A DNA stretch of 64,000 bases, from positions 3,782,001 through 3,846,000 of the forward strand of contig NZ_LT906438.1 in the NCBI RefSeq assembly GCF_900186955.1, given 5' to 3'. The notes beneath the pieces are model-generated. The model was not told where the DNA came from and searched no databases. It saw only the letters and a program-made list of their open reading frames with translations. The first letter of the stretch is position 1; each line of letters opens with the position of its first letter. The stretch comes from Bacillus pumilus (lineage in GTDB: Bacteria; Bacillota; Bacilli; Bacillales; Bacillaceae). Shown here one piece after another: positions 1-9,251 of the stretch. The position numbers were made by a program, and so were the translations under genes.

Positions 1-445
1 GGCTGAGCGATGAGGCGAATTCACTTGGATTTGTTGTCACAATAAATAAAAGCGCTGCTGGCATCACGGTCACATATTTTAGCGTAATGTTCAATTGATA
101 GAAAAGCTGTTCAAGTGTGACATTGTACCAGCCGGCAATGTGAAACAGCTCGTGCTTTGCTCCGTAGATGGCGACACCTTGCTGGGGCGCAAAGATGTAA
201 ATGGCGATGTTGTTGATCACTAGGAAAATCGCCAGGACGATCACCACGAAGGAGATATCACGAAATCGCACGTTCGATAGCTGAAAGAACACGATACTGG
301 CAACTAGCATAAACACTAATACGCCTGTATCATACGTGAGCATCGCTGCGGATGACCAGAGGATAAAGCAAATGAGTTTGGTTGCCCCTGTCAGCCGGTG
401 AATCGGCGACGGGCGATCGATATAGGACAGCATGTCTACAGCCAT
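1..445 (-). CDS. ECF transporter transmembrane (T) component, 3' part outside window
   Basis: The reverse strand stays open from 445 to the window edge, giving about 148 visible N-terminal residues of a hydrophobic protein starting MAVDMLSYIDRPSPIHRLTG. The N-terminal pattern (short cytosolic start with an IHRLTG-type segment, then several membrane helices) fits an EcfT/CbiQ-family energy-coupling protein, which links the ATPases to the substrate-binding membrane subunit. ATG at 445 is preferred because an AAAGGA Shine-Dalgarno lies just upstream; ATG at 433 is in frame but further away. The start overlaps the end of the upstream ATPase gene by 10 bases, so the two are translationally coupled. 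The C-terminal coupling helices lie beyond the window and could not be checked. Confidence 0.8.
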   Translation of the reverse strand, partial: MAVDMLSYIDRPSPIHRLTGATKLICFILWSSAAMLTYDTGVLVFMLVASIVFFQLSNVRFRDISFVVIVLAIFLVINNIAIYIFAPQQGVAIYGAKHELFHIAGWYNVTLEQLFYQLNITLKYVTVMPAALLFIVTTNPSEFASSLS

Positions 446-2151
446 GTCATTCGTTCCTTTCTGTCAACCTCAATGAAGCGATCCACGAGTTCATTTGGAT
501 TTGGCCAGTCTGCTTTCAGCGCCAATTCATATAGCGATGTTTCCTTTAAGCTCGCCTTTTGAACAAGCAGCTGATCTGTCAGCACTTTGGCAGGTGTATC
601 ATCTGCGATTTTTTCTCCATCTGATATGACAATGGTTCTTGTTGTGTATTCGAGCATCAAATGCATGTCATGGGTGATCATCAAGATCGTGACACCCTGC
701 TGATTTAATTGCTCTAAAAACGTCATCATCTCTGTGTAATGTCTAAAATCCTGTCCAGCAGTTGGCTCATCTAAAATGATGATTTCTGGCTCTAATACAA
801 GAATAGATGCAATGGTGACGCGCTTTTTCTGTCCAAAGCTGAGAGCAGAAATCGGCCAGTTCCGAAATGGGTATAAGCCGCATACTTTTAAGACTCGCTC
901 CACCCGTTCCTTGATATCGTCTTCCTTTACGCCTCTTAAAACGAGACCAAATGCGACTTCATCAAAAATCATTTGTTTAGAAATCATTTGATTTGGGTTT
1001 TGCATGACGACGCCGATTCGTTCGGAGCGCTGTTTGATGGTGTCTCCTGTGATGTCATCACCATTTAGATGAATGGTCCCTTTTGTTGGCTTTTCAAACG
1101 CGCAGAGCACCTTGGATAGTGTTGTCTTGCCTGCGCCATTGGCTCCAGCGATGCTGATCATTTCTCCTTTTTTGACGGTAAAAGAGATGTTGCTCAGCGT
1201 GTTTGGTCTTGTCGGATAGTGAAAGCTCAGTTCACGTACTTCTAGTAAATCCTGCGCTGCATTTTGCTCGACTGATGGCTCAGACGCTTCCATCCACTGC
1301 TCGATTTTCATTTTTTCCTCATCATTTAAGGTAAGATGCTGTAAATTCGCGATCTGATCTCCTGCTTCAACCGGAATGCCTGCATATTTCATAGCCTTTA
1401 CATATAAAGGCTCACGTAAATACGCCGCTTCTAATACATTTGAGGCAAGCAATTCATCTGGTGTCATATCCGCTGCTATCGTGCCGTCATTGACGACGAT
1501 GATGCGATCCACCTGGCGGAAGAGGACGTCCTCTAATCGGTGCTCGACCATCACGACGGTTTTTTTCGTTTGTTTTTGTAGTCGATCAATGAGATCGATC
1601 ACTTCTTTACCTGTTGCGGGGTCAAGGCTTGCAAGTGGTTCGTCAAACAGCAAAATGTCGACATCGTTGACAAGTACGCCTGCGATGGCGACACGTTGTT
1701 TTTGACCGCCTGAGAGCTCATGCACGGACGATGCCAGCTTGCCGTCTACCTCTGTTAATCTTGCTGCTTCCTCGACACGTGTTTTCATTTCTTCGCGTGT
1801 GACTTGATCATTTTCAAGTGTAAATGCGATGTCTTCTCCAACGGTCAGCCCGATAAATTGTCCATCAGGGTCCTGAAGTACCGTTCCGACAAGCTGTGAA
1901 AGGGAGAAAATGTTCTCTTTCTCTGCATTTTTCCCGCCGATGTGAAGACTTCCTTCCATAGAACCTTTATAAGACGCAGGAACTAGCCCATTGATGCAAT
2001 GGGCTAGTGTGCTTTTTCCCGATCCAGACGGGCCTGCGATGAGGACTTTTTCGCCTTCATAGATGGTCAGGTTGATATCTTTCAATGTCGGTTCTGCCTG
2101 ACTGCGATATTGGAATCCGAAGTGTTCGAATTGAATCATCGGTTTCTTCAT
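436..2151 (-). CDS. ECF transporter ATPase, two fused ABC domains
   Basis: A 571-residue tandem ABC ATPase. Domain 1 has Walker A GPSGSGKST near residue 40 and signature LSGGQKQR near 147. Domain 2 has GANGAGKTT near residue 337 and the signature variant LSFGQKKR near 441. Each has a Walker B aspartate-glutamate (LLFDEP, IILDEP). This is the fused A-A' arrangement of energy-coupling-factor transporters such as YkoD, in which the pair drives a T and an S subunit. It lies between the S-component gene (19-base gap upstream) and the T-component gene (overlap downstream). Substrate cannot be read from the ATPase; the Met-type T-box leader and the SAM-hydrolase-family gene point to methionine-related transport. 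Confidence 0.9.
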   Translation of the reverse strand: MKKPMIQFEHFGFQYRSQAEPTLKDINLTIYEGEKVLIAGPSGSGKSTLAHCINGLVPASYKGSMEGSLHIGGKNAEKENIFSLSQLVGTVLQDPDGQFIGLTVGEDIAFTLENDQVTREEMKTRVEEAARLTEVDGKLASSVHELSGGQKQRVAIAGVLVNDVDILLFDEPLASLDPATGKEVIDLIDRLQKQTKKTVVMVEHRLEDVLFRQVDRIIVVNDGTIAADMTPDELLASNVLEAAYLREPLYVKAMKYAGIPVEAGDQIANLQHLTLNDEEKMKIEQWMEASEPSVEQNAAQDLLEVRELSFHYPTRPNTLSNISFTVKKGEMISIAGANGAGKTTLSKVLCAFEKPTKGTIHLNGDDITGDTIKQRSERIGVVMQNPNQMISKQMIFDEVAFGLVLRGVKEDDIKERVERVLKVCGLYPFRNWPISALSFGQKKRVTIASILVLEPEIIILDEPTAGQDFRHYTEMMTFLEQLNQQGVTILMITHDMHLMLEYTTRTIVISDGEKIADDTPAKVLTDQLLVQKASLKETSLYELALKADWPNPNELVDRFIEVDRKERMTWL

Positions 2152-2170
2152 TTATGTGTTCCACCTTGCT

Positions 2171-2728
2171 TCATGATGTTTCTTTCGATAGACTGCCGCT
2201 TTTGCTTCTCGTTTTTGCATAAGCTGCAATGATGATGGTTCCTAGTACACCGATCGTGATGATGTTCGATAGACCTGCAACAAACCCTTGGAAGAATGCT
2301 TTGTTTACTGGTTCAGCATAAATAGCTACATCAAGAGTTGGTGCAATAACAAACCAGCCAAGTGCCTGCACACTTATTTGTACTGCATTGAAGAATGCGA
2401 TCTTTTTCCAACCGAACTCTCCCTCTTCTACTTTTAAACGATTTGAAATGAAACCGATCATCAATCCTACAAAACCTGAAACGATAATCCAGCTCCACCA
2501 AGGGCCGAATGTGGTGGCATCTTTAATAAGATGACCAATAAACCCAATCAGTGCGCCTGCAACAGGACCAAATAGCACGGCCATTAATGCAAGGAATGCA
2601 TACGATGTTTCAATTTGTGTATTCGGAATCCCAGTTGGAATGGAGACGAATCGTCCTAAAATGACAAAGACGGCTGCACCAATTCCGATGGCAACGACAG
2701 TTTTCGTTGAAAGTTGTTTACCTGCCAT
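2171..2728 (-). CDS. ECF transporter substrate-specific (S) component, UPF0397-like
   Basis: A 185-residue membrane protein with about five hydrophobic segments, starting [20 protein letters not shown]. The sequence, with a central [16 protein letters not shown] region, resembles UPF0397/COG4720-type S components, which capture a small molecule and hand it to the A-A'-T energizing module. The ATG at 2728 has a strong GAGGAGG site. It sits directly between the DUF62 gene and the ATPase gene in one operon. Substrate is not known from sequence. Control by a probable methionine T-box suggests methionine, a precursor, or an adenosyl-sulfur compound. This is inference, as is the family name, which is from memory. 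Confidence 0.82.
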   Translation of the reverse strand: MAGKQLSTKTVVAIGIGAAVFVILGRFVSIPTGIPNTQIETSYAFLALMAVLFGPVAGALIGFIGHLIKDATTFGPWWSWIIVSGFVGLMIGFISNRLKVEEGEFGWKKIAFFNAVQISVQALGWFVIAPTLDVAIYAEPVNKAFFQGFVAGLSNIITIGVLGTIIIAAYAKTRSKSGSLSKETS

Positions 2729-2742
2729 GATGTATCCTCCTC

Positions 2743-3603
2743 TTATTCGTATATAATGCGCGGAGCTTTGCGAATCGAAAGGCGCCAGCCTGTGCCTGTA
2801 CCGATGTTATAAGCCTTTGCAAATGACCCTTGATTGATCGCCACGCCTAAATGATCGAGTGAATTGACATATACGAGTGGTTCGCCTACCTTTAAATCGG
2901 CAAAAGATCGTCCATAGGTCATGATATTTTTATACACATTTTTTGGCCCGTTGGCAATGGTAACTTCTATTGCATCACCGTAATTAATTGAAAGTTGTTC
3001 AAATAACGTGTGATGAATGTTTGTCCAGAGGTTTCCGAATCTCACGTCTAAAATATCAATCGTCCCTGTGATGACCTCTTCTTTCGCATAAGCCTGTACG
3101 ACTGGAAGGTGAATAATATCATCAATATCCGCCTTTGGCCCAACCTCTTCAAAAGAAATCACACCTGAAGCGATTCTCGCCCCTGTATACGCGTAAATAT
3201 CTCTCCCGTGGAATGTATGTGATTTTCCCGACTTCGGCAGCCGGTTAATGGTTTCATCTAAATAACGGGCTTCTACTATGCCAATATCCTGCGCGACGTG
3301 CGTGAGTGTCCCGTTATCTGGGGTAATGATGTAGTGCGGGCTTGTGGTTTTGACGACAAGACTCTTTCTTTCTGATCCTACGCCTGGATCAACAACGGAA
3401 ACGAAAACTGTCTCTTCCGGCCAGTATGTGACGGTTTGGAGCAGGCGGTAAGATGCCTCCCAAATGTCATACTGCGGAATATTGTGTGTTAGATCAAAAA
3501 GGCGGATGCTGCTGCTGACCGTATTTGCCACTCCGTACATGGCACTGACTGCTCCATCATCAATACCGAAATCTGATTGTAAAACCAATGCATGTTCACT
3601 CAT
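2743..3603 (-). CDS. SAM hydroxide adenosyltransferase family protein (DUF62)
   Basis: A 286-residue protein of the fluorinase/chlorinase-like DUF62 family. Characterised non-halogenating members split S-adenosylmethionine with water into adenosine and methionine. Visible features are the N-terminal [18 protein letters not shown] segment and, near residue 72, VDPGVG ([14 protein letters not shown]), followed by TPDNGTL near 95 and FHGRDIYA near 130, the usual family landmarks. The ATG at 3603 follows GGGAG. It is the first gene of the ECF operon, behind the T-box leader and a parS site. The pairing suggests salvage or turnover of an imported adenosylated sulfur compound, which is inference. 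Length matches the family, with no sign of damage. Confidence 0.88.
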   Translation of the reverse strand: MSEHALVLQSDFGIDDGAVSAMYGVANTVSSSIRLFDLTHNIPQYDIWEASYRLLQTVTYWPEETVFVSVVDPGVGSERKSLVVKTTSPHYIITPDNGTLTHVAQDIGIVEARYLDETINRLPKSGKSHTFHGRDIYAYTGARIASGVISFEEVGPKADIDDIIHLPVVQAYAKEEVITGTIDILDVRFGNLWTNIHHTLFEQLSINYGDAIEVTIANGPKNVYKNIMTYGRSFADLKVGEPLVYVNSLDHLGVAINQGSFAKAYNIGTGTGWRLSIRKAPRIIYE

Positions 3604-3638
3604 GTCAATCTCCCTTTCATTTGAAAAAATGGATGTGG

Positions 3639-3654
3639 TGTTTCACGTGGAACA
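3639..3654. other. parS centromere-like site (ParB/Spo0J binding)
   Basis: TGTTTCACGTGGAACA. Its reverse complement matches the Bacillus parS consensus TGTTNCACGTGAAACA at every fixed position. It lies in the 5' leader of the DUF62-ECF operon, between the T-box terminator and the start codon. Spo0J/ParB, encoded at 62725-63579, would load here to organise and segregate the origin region. Confidence 0.9.
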
Positions 3655-3682
3655 TTTGAACATTTGTATGAAAAAAGTGGAC

Positions 3683-3731
3683 AATAAAAAATACCCCATC
3701 CTTATCTTGAATCATAAGGACGAGGTATTTG
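3683..3731 (-). terminator. T-box leader intrinsic terminator
   Basis: On the reverse strand AAATACCTCGTCCTTAT pairs, with two mismatched positions, with ATAAGGATGGGGTATTT, followed by a U run. The stem begins just after the T-box sequence. It is mutually exclusive with the antiterminator formed by the T-box core, so read-through should depend on uncharged tRNA. Confidence 0.88.
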
Positions 3732-3985
3732 TCTCGTGGTACCACCTTTATTTACTGTTTGCTCGCGCTAAACAGCCTCTACAAGTACAAAGCTCCAATC
3801 TGGCTCATATACTGTGGTTTTGATAACGAGTACCAACTCTCGTCGTGTCCTACTAATATCATAGATATGTTCAGCACGAGGCTCAGAGACCATTTTTCGA
3901 ATCATTATTTTTGCTTCTTTTCAGCTGCCGAAGCTCTCTGTGGAAAAATTGATGATTGTACTTTCTCTCGTCATTGCCTGTTTAA
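3683..3985 (-). ncRNA. T-box riboswitch, probable Met specifier
   Basis: The reverse strand contains the T-box core GGTGGTACCACG (3735-3746), a terminator just downstream, and a Stem I region with the AGAGAGCTTCGG-type distal element. Upstream a loop-E-like AGTA/GAA pair is closed above by AATCAT/ATGATT and below by GAGA/TCTC. Within the 3' strand of that loop the triplet followed by a purine is AUG (3891-3893), so methionyl-tRNA is the best reading; AAA (Lys) is the alternative. The element would couple expression of the DUF62-ECF operon to uncharged tRNA. The T-box call is firm, the specifier call is moderate. Confidence 0.92.
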
Positions 3986-4003
3986 CTATCTTGAATTAAA
4001 GCT

Positions 4004-4032
4004 ATCATACATGATGTTTTTTGATAAATCAA
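4004..4032 (-). promoter_or_regulatory. SigA-type promoter for the T-box/ECF operon
   Basis: On the reverse strand TTGATT (4027-4032) and TATGAT (4004-4009) are separated by exactly 17 bases. Transcription would start near 3997, just before the T-box Stem I, which fits a riboswitch leader of about 390 bases. Confidence 0.75.
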
Positions 4033-4175
4033 GATATTTTTCTGAACATTTTCAAAAATGAGTCAACTGGTGTTGAAAGAGTCTTCTTTTTATAAAATTT
4101 AAACAAATGTTAAAGAGCAAGATATGGTGTCTTTCCTTTCTAGCGGTATAATAAAGATGAAGGGAGGTACAGCGT

Positions 4176-4862
4176 GTGTGGACCATCTGTATGAATGAGT
4201 TTAAGCAGCTCTTCAAAAGCACAAAATCTATTTTAACAATTGTTATTATTTTCATTTTATCTACTTTTGTTTCAACTCTACCGTTTATTGCTGCTCATCA
4301 GGACAAATGGGAGGCAAAGGATCCTTATTCCATTGGGAATGAACTGGTGATGTCGTTATTTGGTTTCTTCCTTATTTTCTTATTGTCTCACGATATTTTA
4401 AGCCGAGAAATTCATTTGAAAACCATTCGTTTTCTCGTCAGTAAAACCACTCGTTTGAACATTATTATCGGGAAATATCTTGGACTGATGCTGTTTTGGC
4501 TTAGCTGTATCATGACGACATACGTACTGAATATGGTGATTTCACATCGTTTCCTGTTCTCTGATGCGTTAAAAATCTTAACCTTTATCAGTGTCGGTAT
4601 CTCATGTGCTTTATTTTTGTCCATGCTCTTTCCAACCCCACAGAAATCAATGTTTGTTGGGATGTTGTTTTCCTTTCTTTTCCCAATCGTCAGTATGATA
4701 TCTGTTCTTTCTTCAGAACGATTGATTCATTGGTTCCAATATATGACGCCTTATTATTATGTGCGCTTGAGTGAGCCGCTGACCTATATACTCTTGAATA
4801 CAGCATTGACCGTTATCTTACTCATTGGAACAGCACTCCTATTTCAAAGGAGGGATGTCTAA
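4176..4862 (+). CDS. ABC-2 type transporter permease
   Basis: A 228-residue membrane protein with about six hydrophobic segments, beginning near residue 20 (SILTIVIIFILSTFVSTLPF). Layout and size fit ABC-2 family permeases that pair with a separate ATPase to export lipids, peptides or drugs, as in YxlFG. A GTG start at 4176 is chosen because AGGGAGG lies eight bases upstream; an ATG at 4191 lacks its own site. A TATAAT at 4147-4152 may be the -10 element, but no good -35 was found. The stop codon touches the next gene's start, so the two form one operon. Substrate unknown. Confidence 0.82.
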   Translation: MWTICMNEFKQLFKSTKSILTIVIIFILSTFVSTLPFIAAHQDKWEAKDPYSIGNELVMSLFGFFLIFLLSHDILSREIHLKTIRFLVSKTTRLNIIIGKYLGLMLFWLSCIMTTYVLNMVISHRFLFSDALKILTFISVGISCALFLSMLFPTPQKSMFVGMLFSFLFPIVSMISVLSSERLIHWFQYMTPYYYVRLSEPLTYILLNTALTVILLIGTALLFQRRDV

Positions 4863-5744
4863 ATGCTACATACAAAAGAACTCACAAAAAAATACCGGAC
4901 AAAAGTCGCGATAGATCACATTACCCTTGATGTCAATCAAGGTGATATTTTCGGGCTCATTGGACCGAAGGGTTCTGGTAAGACGACGTTTTTCAATATC
5001 ATTACGGGAATTTCCCGGCAAACCTCTGGGACGTTCACGATGATGGATATGCCTTCATTAAAAAAGGTGAGGCAACATATCGGTGTTCTGCCTGAATATA
5101 CGGATTTATATGAAGGGCTTACGGCACTTGAACATATTGCCTACTTATCAAAAATCACCGGGACGCGCCAGAAAACGAGTGATTATGAAGAACTGCTCGA
5201 ATTTGTCGGCTTAGATCACTATCAGCAGGAAAAGGTCGGTTCCTTCACACCTGGTATGAAGAAACGGCTCGGCATAGCGCAGGCTATCGCCCATCGACCC
5301 GAATTTATTTTACTCGACGAGCCTTTTGCTGATATTGACGCAGATTCAATCTTGCACATCCAGCAGGTCATTGACACGTTAAAATATGAAGGGAAAACCG
5401 TCTTATTAACGGCTGACCACCCAAGGTTCACAAATAGTATTTGTACAAAAACTGCTTTTATTTCTGAAGGAAAATTAGTGTCCCCCCATACACATCCTCA
5501 AGAGAAAACCATCACATCCTCAAACATACGTGCAACCTTCAAGCATGCGTGGATTGATGATGAGGTGAAGCCTGTTCTCACACAGTACTTACAAACTGTT
5601 GGAACAGATCTTGTGATCAGTGATGACGAGACCTCATTGTTGATTCGTTCAGAAGCCCAAGTCCCATCGATCATCCGCGCTTTCGTGAAATGCAAAGTTG
5701 ATTTATACAGAGTTACGGCTCAAGATGCCATGAGTTCCTCATAA
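4863..5744 (+). CDS. ABC transporter ATP-binding protein (exporter type)
   Basis: A 293-residue ATPase with Walker A GPKGSGKTT near residue 37, a degenerate signature TPGMKKRLGIAQA near 128 and Walker B EFILLDEPF near 149. After residue about 215 a C-terminal extension follows, as in CcmA/YxlF-type exporters. A strong AAAGGAGGG site within the permease gene's end drives the ATG immediately after that gene's stop. The permease at 4176 is its obvious partner. Lys replaces the usual Asn or Ser in the first Walker A position (GPKGSGKT), which is tolerated in this family. A drug, peptide or lipid substrate is possible; nothing specific can be read. Confidence 0.87.
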   Translation: MLHTKELTKKYRTKVAIDHITLDVNQGDIFGLIGPKGSGKTTFFNIITGISRQTSGTFTMMDMPSLKKVRQHIGVLPEYTDLYEGLTALEHIAYLSKITGTRQKTSDYEELLEFVGLDHYQQEKVGSFTPGMKKRLGIAQAIAHRPEFILLDEPFADIDADSILHIQQVIDTLKYEGKTVLLTADHPRFTNSICTKTAFISEGKLVSPHTHPQEKTITSSNIRATFKHAWIDDEVKPVLTQYLQTVGTDLVISDDETSLLIRSEAQVPSIIRAFVKCKVDLYRVTAQDAMSSS

Positions 5745-5780
5745 AAAAGCACCGCATGCGATCCGCACGGTGCTTCTTCT
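5742..5780. terminator. Bidirectional terminator between ABC exporter and GNAT gene
   Basis: AAGCACCG pairs with CGGTGCTT around an 13-base loop, with A and T runs on the two sides. It serves the convergent genes ending at 5744 and 5781. Confidence 0.85.
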
Positions 5781-6248
5781 TTATGATAAAGGTTTACTCA
5801 TATAGATTCCAGTTTCTGCAAATCCCGTCTTCTCATACAGTGAACGGGCAATTTGATTATGAGCAAAGACATGAAGCGAGAGTTTCTGCACTCCTAATGA
5901 CTTTGCTTGCTCCTCTAATGCAGCAATGGCCTGCTTTGCAAAGCCTTTGCCTCGATAGGCTTCGAATAAAATAAAGTTATAAATGAATCCTTCCTGCTGA
6001 GGGTGATTCGGGTCATAACAAAGCCAAACCCAGCCAATCGCTTCTTCCCCATTTAAGAAATTCCATAGCTCATGATGCTCTGTCTGTAGACCTTCGGGAA
6101 GTAGCCGATCAAATTGTTCTTCGGCGTTTGCAAGTGATTCTTCCTTCTCCCAAGTCCCTGCGAGTACCTTTTCTTCTGCGTACCGCTGAATGGCCTTCTC
6201 CATCAATACATCGTAATCTGTTTGTGACATTGGTTGTAGTGTAACCAA
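5781..6248 (-). CDS. GNAT family N-acetyltransferase
   Basis: A 155-residue protein with the acetyl-CoA-binding motif AYRGKGFAKQAI near residue 97 and the C-terminal LYEKTGFAETGIYMSK segment typical of GCN5-related acetyltransferases. A TTG at 6248 is the likely start: it has AAAGGGGGCGG five bases upstream, whereas the internal ATG seven codons later has none. The acceptor (small molecule, peptide or protein) cannot be predicted. It is convergent with the ABC exporter and downstream of htrC, with its own short leader, so it is probably a single-gene unit. Confidence 0.82.
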   Translation of the reverse strand: MVTLQPMSQTDYDVLMEKAIQRYAEEKVLAGTWEKEESLANAEEQFDRLLPEGLQTEHHELWNFLNGEEAIGWVWLCYDPNHPQQEGFIYNFILFEAYRGKGFAKQAIAALEEQAKSLGVQKLSLHVFAHNQIARSLYEKTGFAETGIYMSKPLS

Positions 6249-6287
6249 TCGTACCGCCCCCTTTCCTCCATCATATGATGAGCATGC

Positions 6288-6320
6288 AAAAAAAAACCAG
6301 TCCCATCAAGGAACTGGTTA
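6288..6320 (-). terminator. Terminator after htrC
   Basis: AACCAGT pairs with ACTGGTT and an eight- to nine-base U run follows on the reverse strand. The stem overlaps the htrC stop codon. Confidence 0.85.
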
Positions 6321-7505
6321 GCCACCGAATCGGTCGGTTTGAGAAAGTTTGATCTCTACAGATTTTTTCTTTCCACTTCGGTAAAACTGCACCTTTACCT
6401 TGTCGCCGACTTTCTTTTGATATAAATACTTACGAAGGTCTACGATATTCTGTACACTCTTGCCATCAAAGAAAGTGACGACATCCAGCTCTTTTAGTCC
6501 CGCTTTTCCTGCCGGAGACAAAGGCTCGACACTCATCACGACAACCCCTGATGTGACGTTAGACGGCAGCTTCAACGTTTCCTGCCAGTGATAGCTCGCA
6601 ATATCTGCTAAAGACTTCATGCCAACGCCTAGATACGGACGCTTCACTTCTCCGTATCGCTCTAAATCTTCTATGACAGGGATGACGAGGTTTGCCGGGA
6701 TAGACAGCCCGATGCCTTCTACCTCTGATTCAGCAATCTTCATTGAGTTGATACCGATCACTTTTCCGTCCATATTGATCAAGGCACCACCGCTGTTCCC
6801 TGGATTGATGGCGGCATCTGTTTGCAGTACTTCCGCATTCCAATCCGCCTGTCCGTCTCCATTCGAGTCTACAGGAATCGCACGTTCCGTTCCTGAAATG
6901 ACACCTTGTGTGACAGAGCCTGCGAATTCAAGCCCTAAAGGATTTCCAATGGCGATTACAGGCTCACCGGGCTTCACATGGTCTGAATTACCGAAGGCTG
7001 CGGTTTGCTTGATCTTATCACTTTTGACGGTGAGAACCGCTAAATCCATGAGCTGATCACTTCCGACAAGATTTGCTCCAATTCTTGTCCCATCCTGAAG
7101 ACTCACTTCAAGCTGATTGGCACCTTTGATGACGTGATGGTTGGTCACAATATAAAAGGTGTCACCCTTTTTCTTATAAATCACACCTGACCCGCTGCCT
7201 GCCTCTCCGCCTTCTTCCCAAAAGCTCGACTTTTGGATATTAATGACGCCGACAACCGTATCCGACATATTCGATACGACTTTTGTGACCGCATCATTGA
7301 CGTTCACATTGACGGTCTTTAAAGGGCCCTGTGCTGCTTGCCCATCTCCGTTCTGCTGCCACCCAAAGGGACTGCCGCTCTGTCCTGATACATAGGGGAA
7401 AAAGAATCCCATTAAAAAAGCTCCTACCAATACACCGATCAGACCAGATAGGAAATATCCTTTTCTGCTTCGTCTCGGCTTCCACTCTACATCGCGATAA
7501 TCCAC
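6318..7505 (-). CDS. htrC: Membrane-anchored HtrA-type serine protease HtrC (YycK)
   Basis: A 395-residue protease. One membrane helix lies at residues about 19-40 ([19 protein letters not shown]), followed by a trypsin-like S1C domain with His in TNHHVIKG, Asp in LMDLAVL and Ser in GNSGGAL. A C-terminal PDZ domain covers roughly 290-390 ([18 protein letters not shown]). HtrA-family proteins degrade or refold damaged envelope proteins outside the membrane. It is the last gene behind walRKHIJ, its usual place in Bacillus, but an 80-base gap after walJ leaves room for its own promoter. GTG at 7505 is used with AAGGAAGG upstream. The catalytic triad is intact. Confidence 0.92.
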   Translation of the reverse strand: MDYRDVEWKPRRSRKGYFLSGLIGVLVGAFLMGFFFPYVSGQSGSPFGWQQNGDGQAAQGPLKTVNVNVNDAVTKVVSNMSDTVVGVINIQKSSFWEEGGEAGSGSGVIYKKKGDTFYIVTNHHVIKGANQLEVSLQDGTRIGANLVGSDQLMDLAVLTVKSDKIKQTAAFGNSDHVKPGEPVIAIGNPLGLEFAGSVTQGVISGTERAIPVDSNGDGQADWNAEVLQTDAAINPGNSGGALINMDGKVIGINSMKIAESEVEGIGLSIPANLVIPVIEDLERYGEVKRPYLGVGMKSLADIASYHWQETLKLPSNVTSGVVVMSVEPLSPAGKAGLKELDVVTFFDGKSVQNIVDLRKYLYQKKVGDKVKVQFYRSGKKKSVEIKLSQTDRFGG

Positions 7506-7586
7506 TATGTTTCCTTCCTTTCAGTGAATAGATGATGTATATAGTGTTGGTAAGAAGCTCTTATCTTAATCATACGATTGTAAAAA

Positions 7587-8381
7587 TCATACGGCGCAAA
7601 GCGGGGTTGCTTTTTTCGGGTCCGTATCATATAAATCAAAGCCATCCCCGACAACAAAGCCTTTCATCTCAAGCGTCTGCTGGACCGCCATACGGGCTAA
7701 ATCCTTCATGTTGTTGTCTTGACTCAAATGAGCCAAGTAAATGCGTGAGGTGGCATCTCCAATGACATCTGTCATCGCAAGAGCCGCATCTTCATTTGAT
7801 ACATGTCCGACATCGCTCAAAATTCTGCGCTTAATGCTCCACGGGTATCGGCCCATTTGCAGCATACCGACATCATGATTGCTCTCAAATACAAATGTAT
7901 TGGCTGACTGAATGATCCCTTTCATACGATCACTCACATAGCCTGTATCCGTCATTAGGGCAAGTTTGCGCCCGCCATAATGGAACACGTAAAACATGGG
8001 CTCAGCCGCATCATGTGAGACGCCAAAGGACTCAACATCGAGACCGCCAAAGGATTGGACGGTTTCCATATCAAAATGGAATTTTTGCTCTATGTCAACC
8101 TTCCCGATATGAGTCTCCATCGCCTTCCATGTTTTCGCATTTGCATAGACAGGGAGCTTGTACTTTCTTGCCATGACACCAAGCCCTTTAATATGATCTG
8201 AGTGCTCGTGTGTCACAAAAATGCCGTCCAAGTCCTCAGGCTTGCGGTCGATTTGACCAAGCAGCTCGACCATCTGTTTGCCGCTTAAACCAGCATCGAC
8301 CAAAAAGGCATGCTCGTCTGTTTCTAAATAAAAAGCGTTCCCCGTACTTCCGCTCGCTAGTACACTGAACTGCAAGCTCAT
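7587..8381 (-). CDS. walJ: Metallo-beta-lactamase fold hydrolase WalJ (YycJ)
   Basis: A 264-residue metallo-beta-lactamase-fold protein with metal motif THEHSDH near residue 56 and further ligands around residue 140 (LMTDTGYVS) and the C-terminal YLAHLSQDN. WalJ proteins are last in the wal operon. They have been linked to cell-wall and chromosome coordination and show exonuclease-type activity in relatives; the exact role is not evident here. It starts six bases after the walI stop, in one operon with walRKHI. Length and order match B. subtilis, and no unusual features were seen. Confidence 0.93.
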   Translation of the reverse strand: MSLQFSVLASGSTGNAFYLETDEHAFLVDAGLSGKQMVELLGQIDRKPEDLDGIFVTHEHSDHIKGLGVMARKYKLPVYANAKTWKAMETHIGKVDIEQKFHFDMETVQSFGGLDVESFGVSHDAAEPMFYVFHYGGRKLALMTDTGYVSDRMKGIIQSANTFVFESNHDVGMLQMGRYPWSIKRRILSDVGHVSNEDAALAMTDVIGDATSRIYLAHLSQDNNMKDLARMAVQQTLEMKGFVVGDGFDLYDTDPKKATPLCAV

Positions 8382-8387
8382 GTTCTC

Positions 8388-9251
8388 TCACTCCATTGAA
8401 GATTTGTCATCTTTCTCTATATGATCAAGTGTTGAGCCATCAATGGCATTGATCAAATATTCTTCTTCTGTCTTTTTCTTTGAACTAGCTGATACGCCTT
8501 CAAGCTCGACTCGCCATACAGGCACCATGACCTGCGTGCTTGCACCTGGGTATTGCGTATAGTAGCCCAGCTCTACCTTTTTCACGGTCGTGTTTTGGCT
8601 CAGCATGTTTTGCGTATATAAATCCTTCACAGTTTCAAGCGCTGGCACTAGGGTTTCTTTTCTCACTTCATTAATCGATGTCACCATCGACTGCTGATAC
8701 GATACGACCTCGTTTTTATCATTTAGATCTAGGGTGATTTTTCCGATGGTTTCGGAGTCATCAAGCCCCTCTTGGAAAATGTATTTCCCTTTATACGTTT
8801 GGAAAAAGACGATTTTCCCTGTCTCTTCATCAATACTCCACAGCTTATAATTCTTCCCATCCAGCAAACGCTGGTTCACAAGGTTTGCCGCCGCTGTTTT
8901 CATATCTTTTTTCGGCAAGGCCACTGGTTTATTGAAAGTCATTTCAAGCAGCGTGACAGGATCATCTTTGTCTCTTTTCGGGAATGTGCTTTTCGCCTTT
9001 TGATCAGCTAATTCGTCAACATCCTTTTTCGTATATTGCTTCTTTTCAGCTGTAATGCGATAGCCAATCTTCGCTTCATCTGATAGATTGCCATATTTGA
9101 TCCCGTCTGCCTTCATTTCTTCCGGCGTATCCGTTTTTTCGATAATCGCAAAATGATCGGTTGATCGTTTTTCAAAGTATTGAAAACCTAGAAAGATATC
9201 GAGAACGAGAAAGGCTAGGATAAAGATCGTTTTGGTCTTATTCCACTCCAT
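8388..9251 (-). CDS. walI: WalK-regulating membrane protein WalI (YycI)
   Basis: A 287-residue bitopic protein: a short cytosolic start, one membrane helix at about residues 7-24 (TIFILAFLVLDIFLGFQYF), then a large extracytoplasmic domain. WalI acts with WalH in a membrane complex that restrains the WalK sensor kinase in B. subtilis. The start overlaps the walH end by 14 bases, showing translational coupling. A YycI-type repeated beta domain is expected from the family but is not readable as a motif. Confidence 0.93.
   Translation of the reverse strand: MEWNKTKTIFILAFLVLDIFLGFQYFEKRSTDHFAIIEKTDTPEEMKADGIKYGNLSDEAKIGYRITAEKKQYTKKDVDELADQKAKSTFPKRDKDDPVTLLEMTFNKPVALPKKDMKTAAANLVNQRLLDGKNYKLWSIDEETGKIVFFQTYKGKYIFQEGLDDSETIGKITLDLNDKNEVVSYQQSMVTSINEVRKETLVPALETVKDLYTQNMLSQNTTVKKVELGYYTQYPGASTQVMVPVWRVELEGVSASSKKKTEEEYLINAIDGSTLDHIEKDDKSSME

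Noticed and set aside
3891..3893. Lys (AAA) specifier reading for the T-box
   Set aside because: The AAA triplet would be followed by U, not a purine, and AUG followed by G fits the loop better; kept only as an alternative.
3464..4061. Plus-strand open frames across 3464-3823 and 3729-4061
   Set aside because: They run antisense to the DUF62 gene start and the T-box leader, which explain the sequence, and have no ribosome sites.
4081..4175. A full SigA promoter for the ABC exporter
   Set aside because: TATAAT at 4147 is good but no acceptable -35 lies 16-18 bases upstream, so it is noted in the gene entry only.
7532..7765. Plus-strand frame of 77 codons at the walJ end
   Set aside because: Mostly antisense to walJ, without ribosome site.
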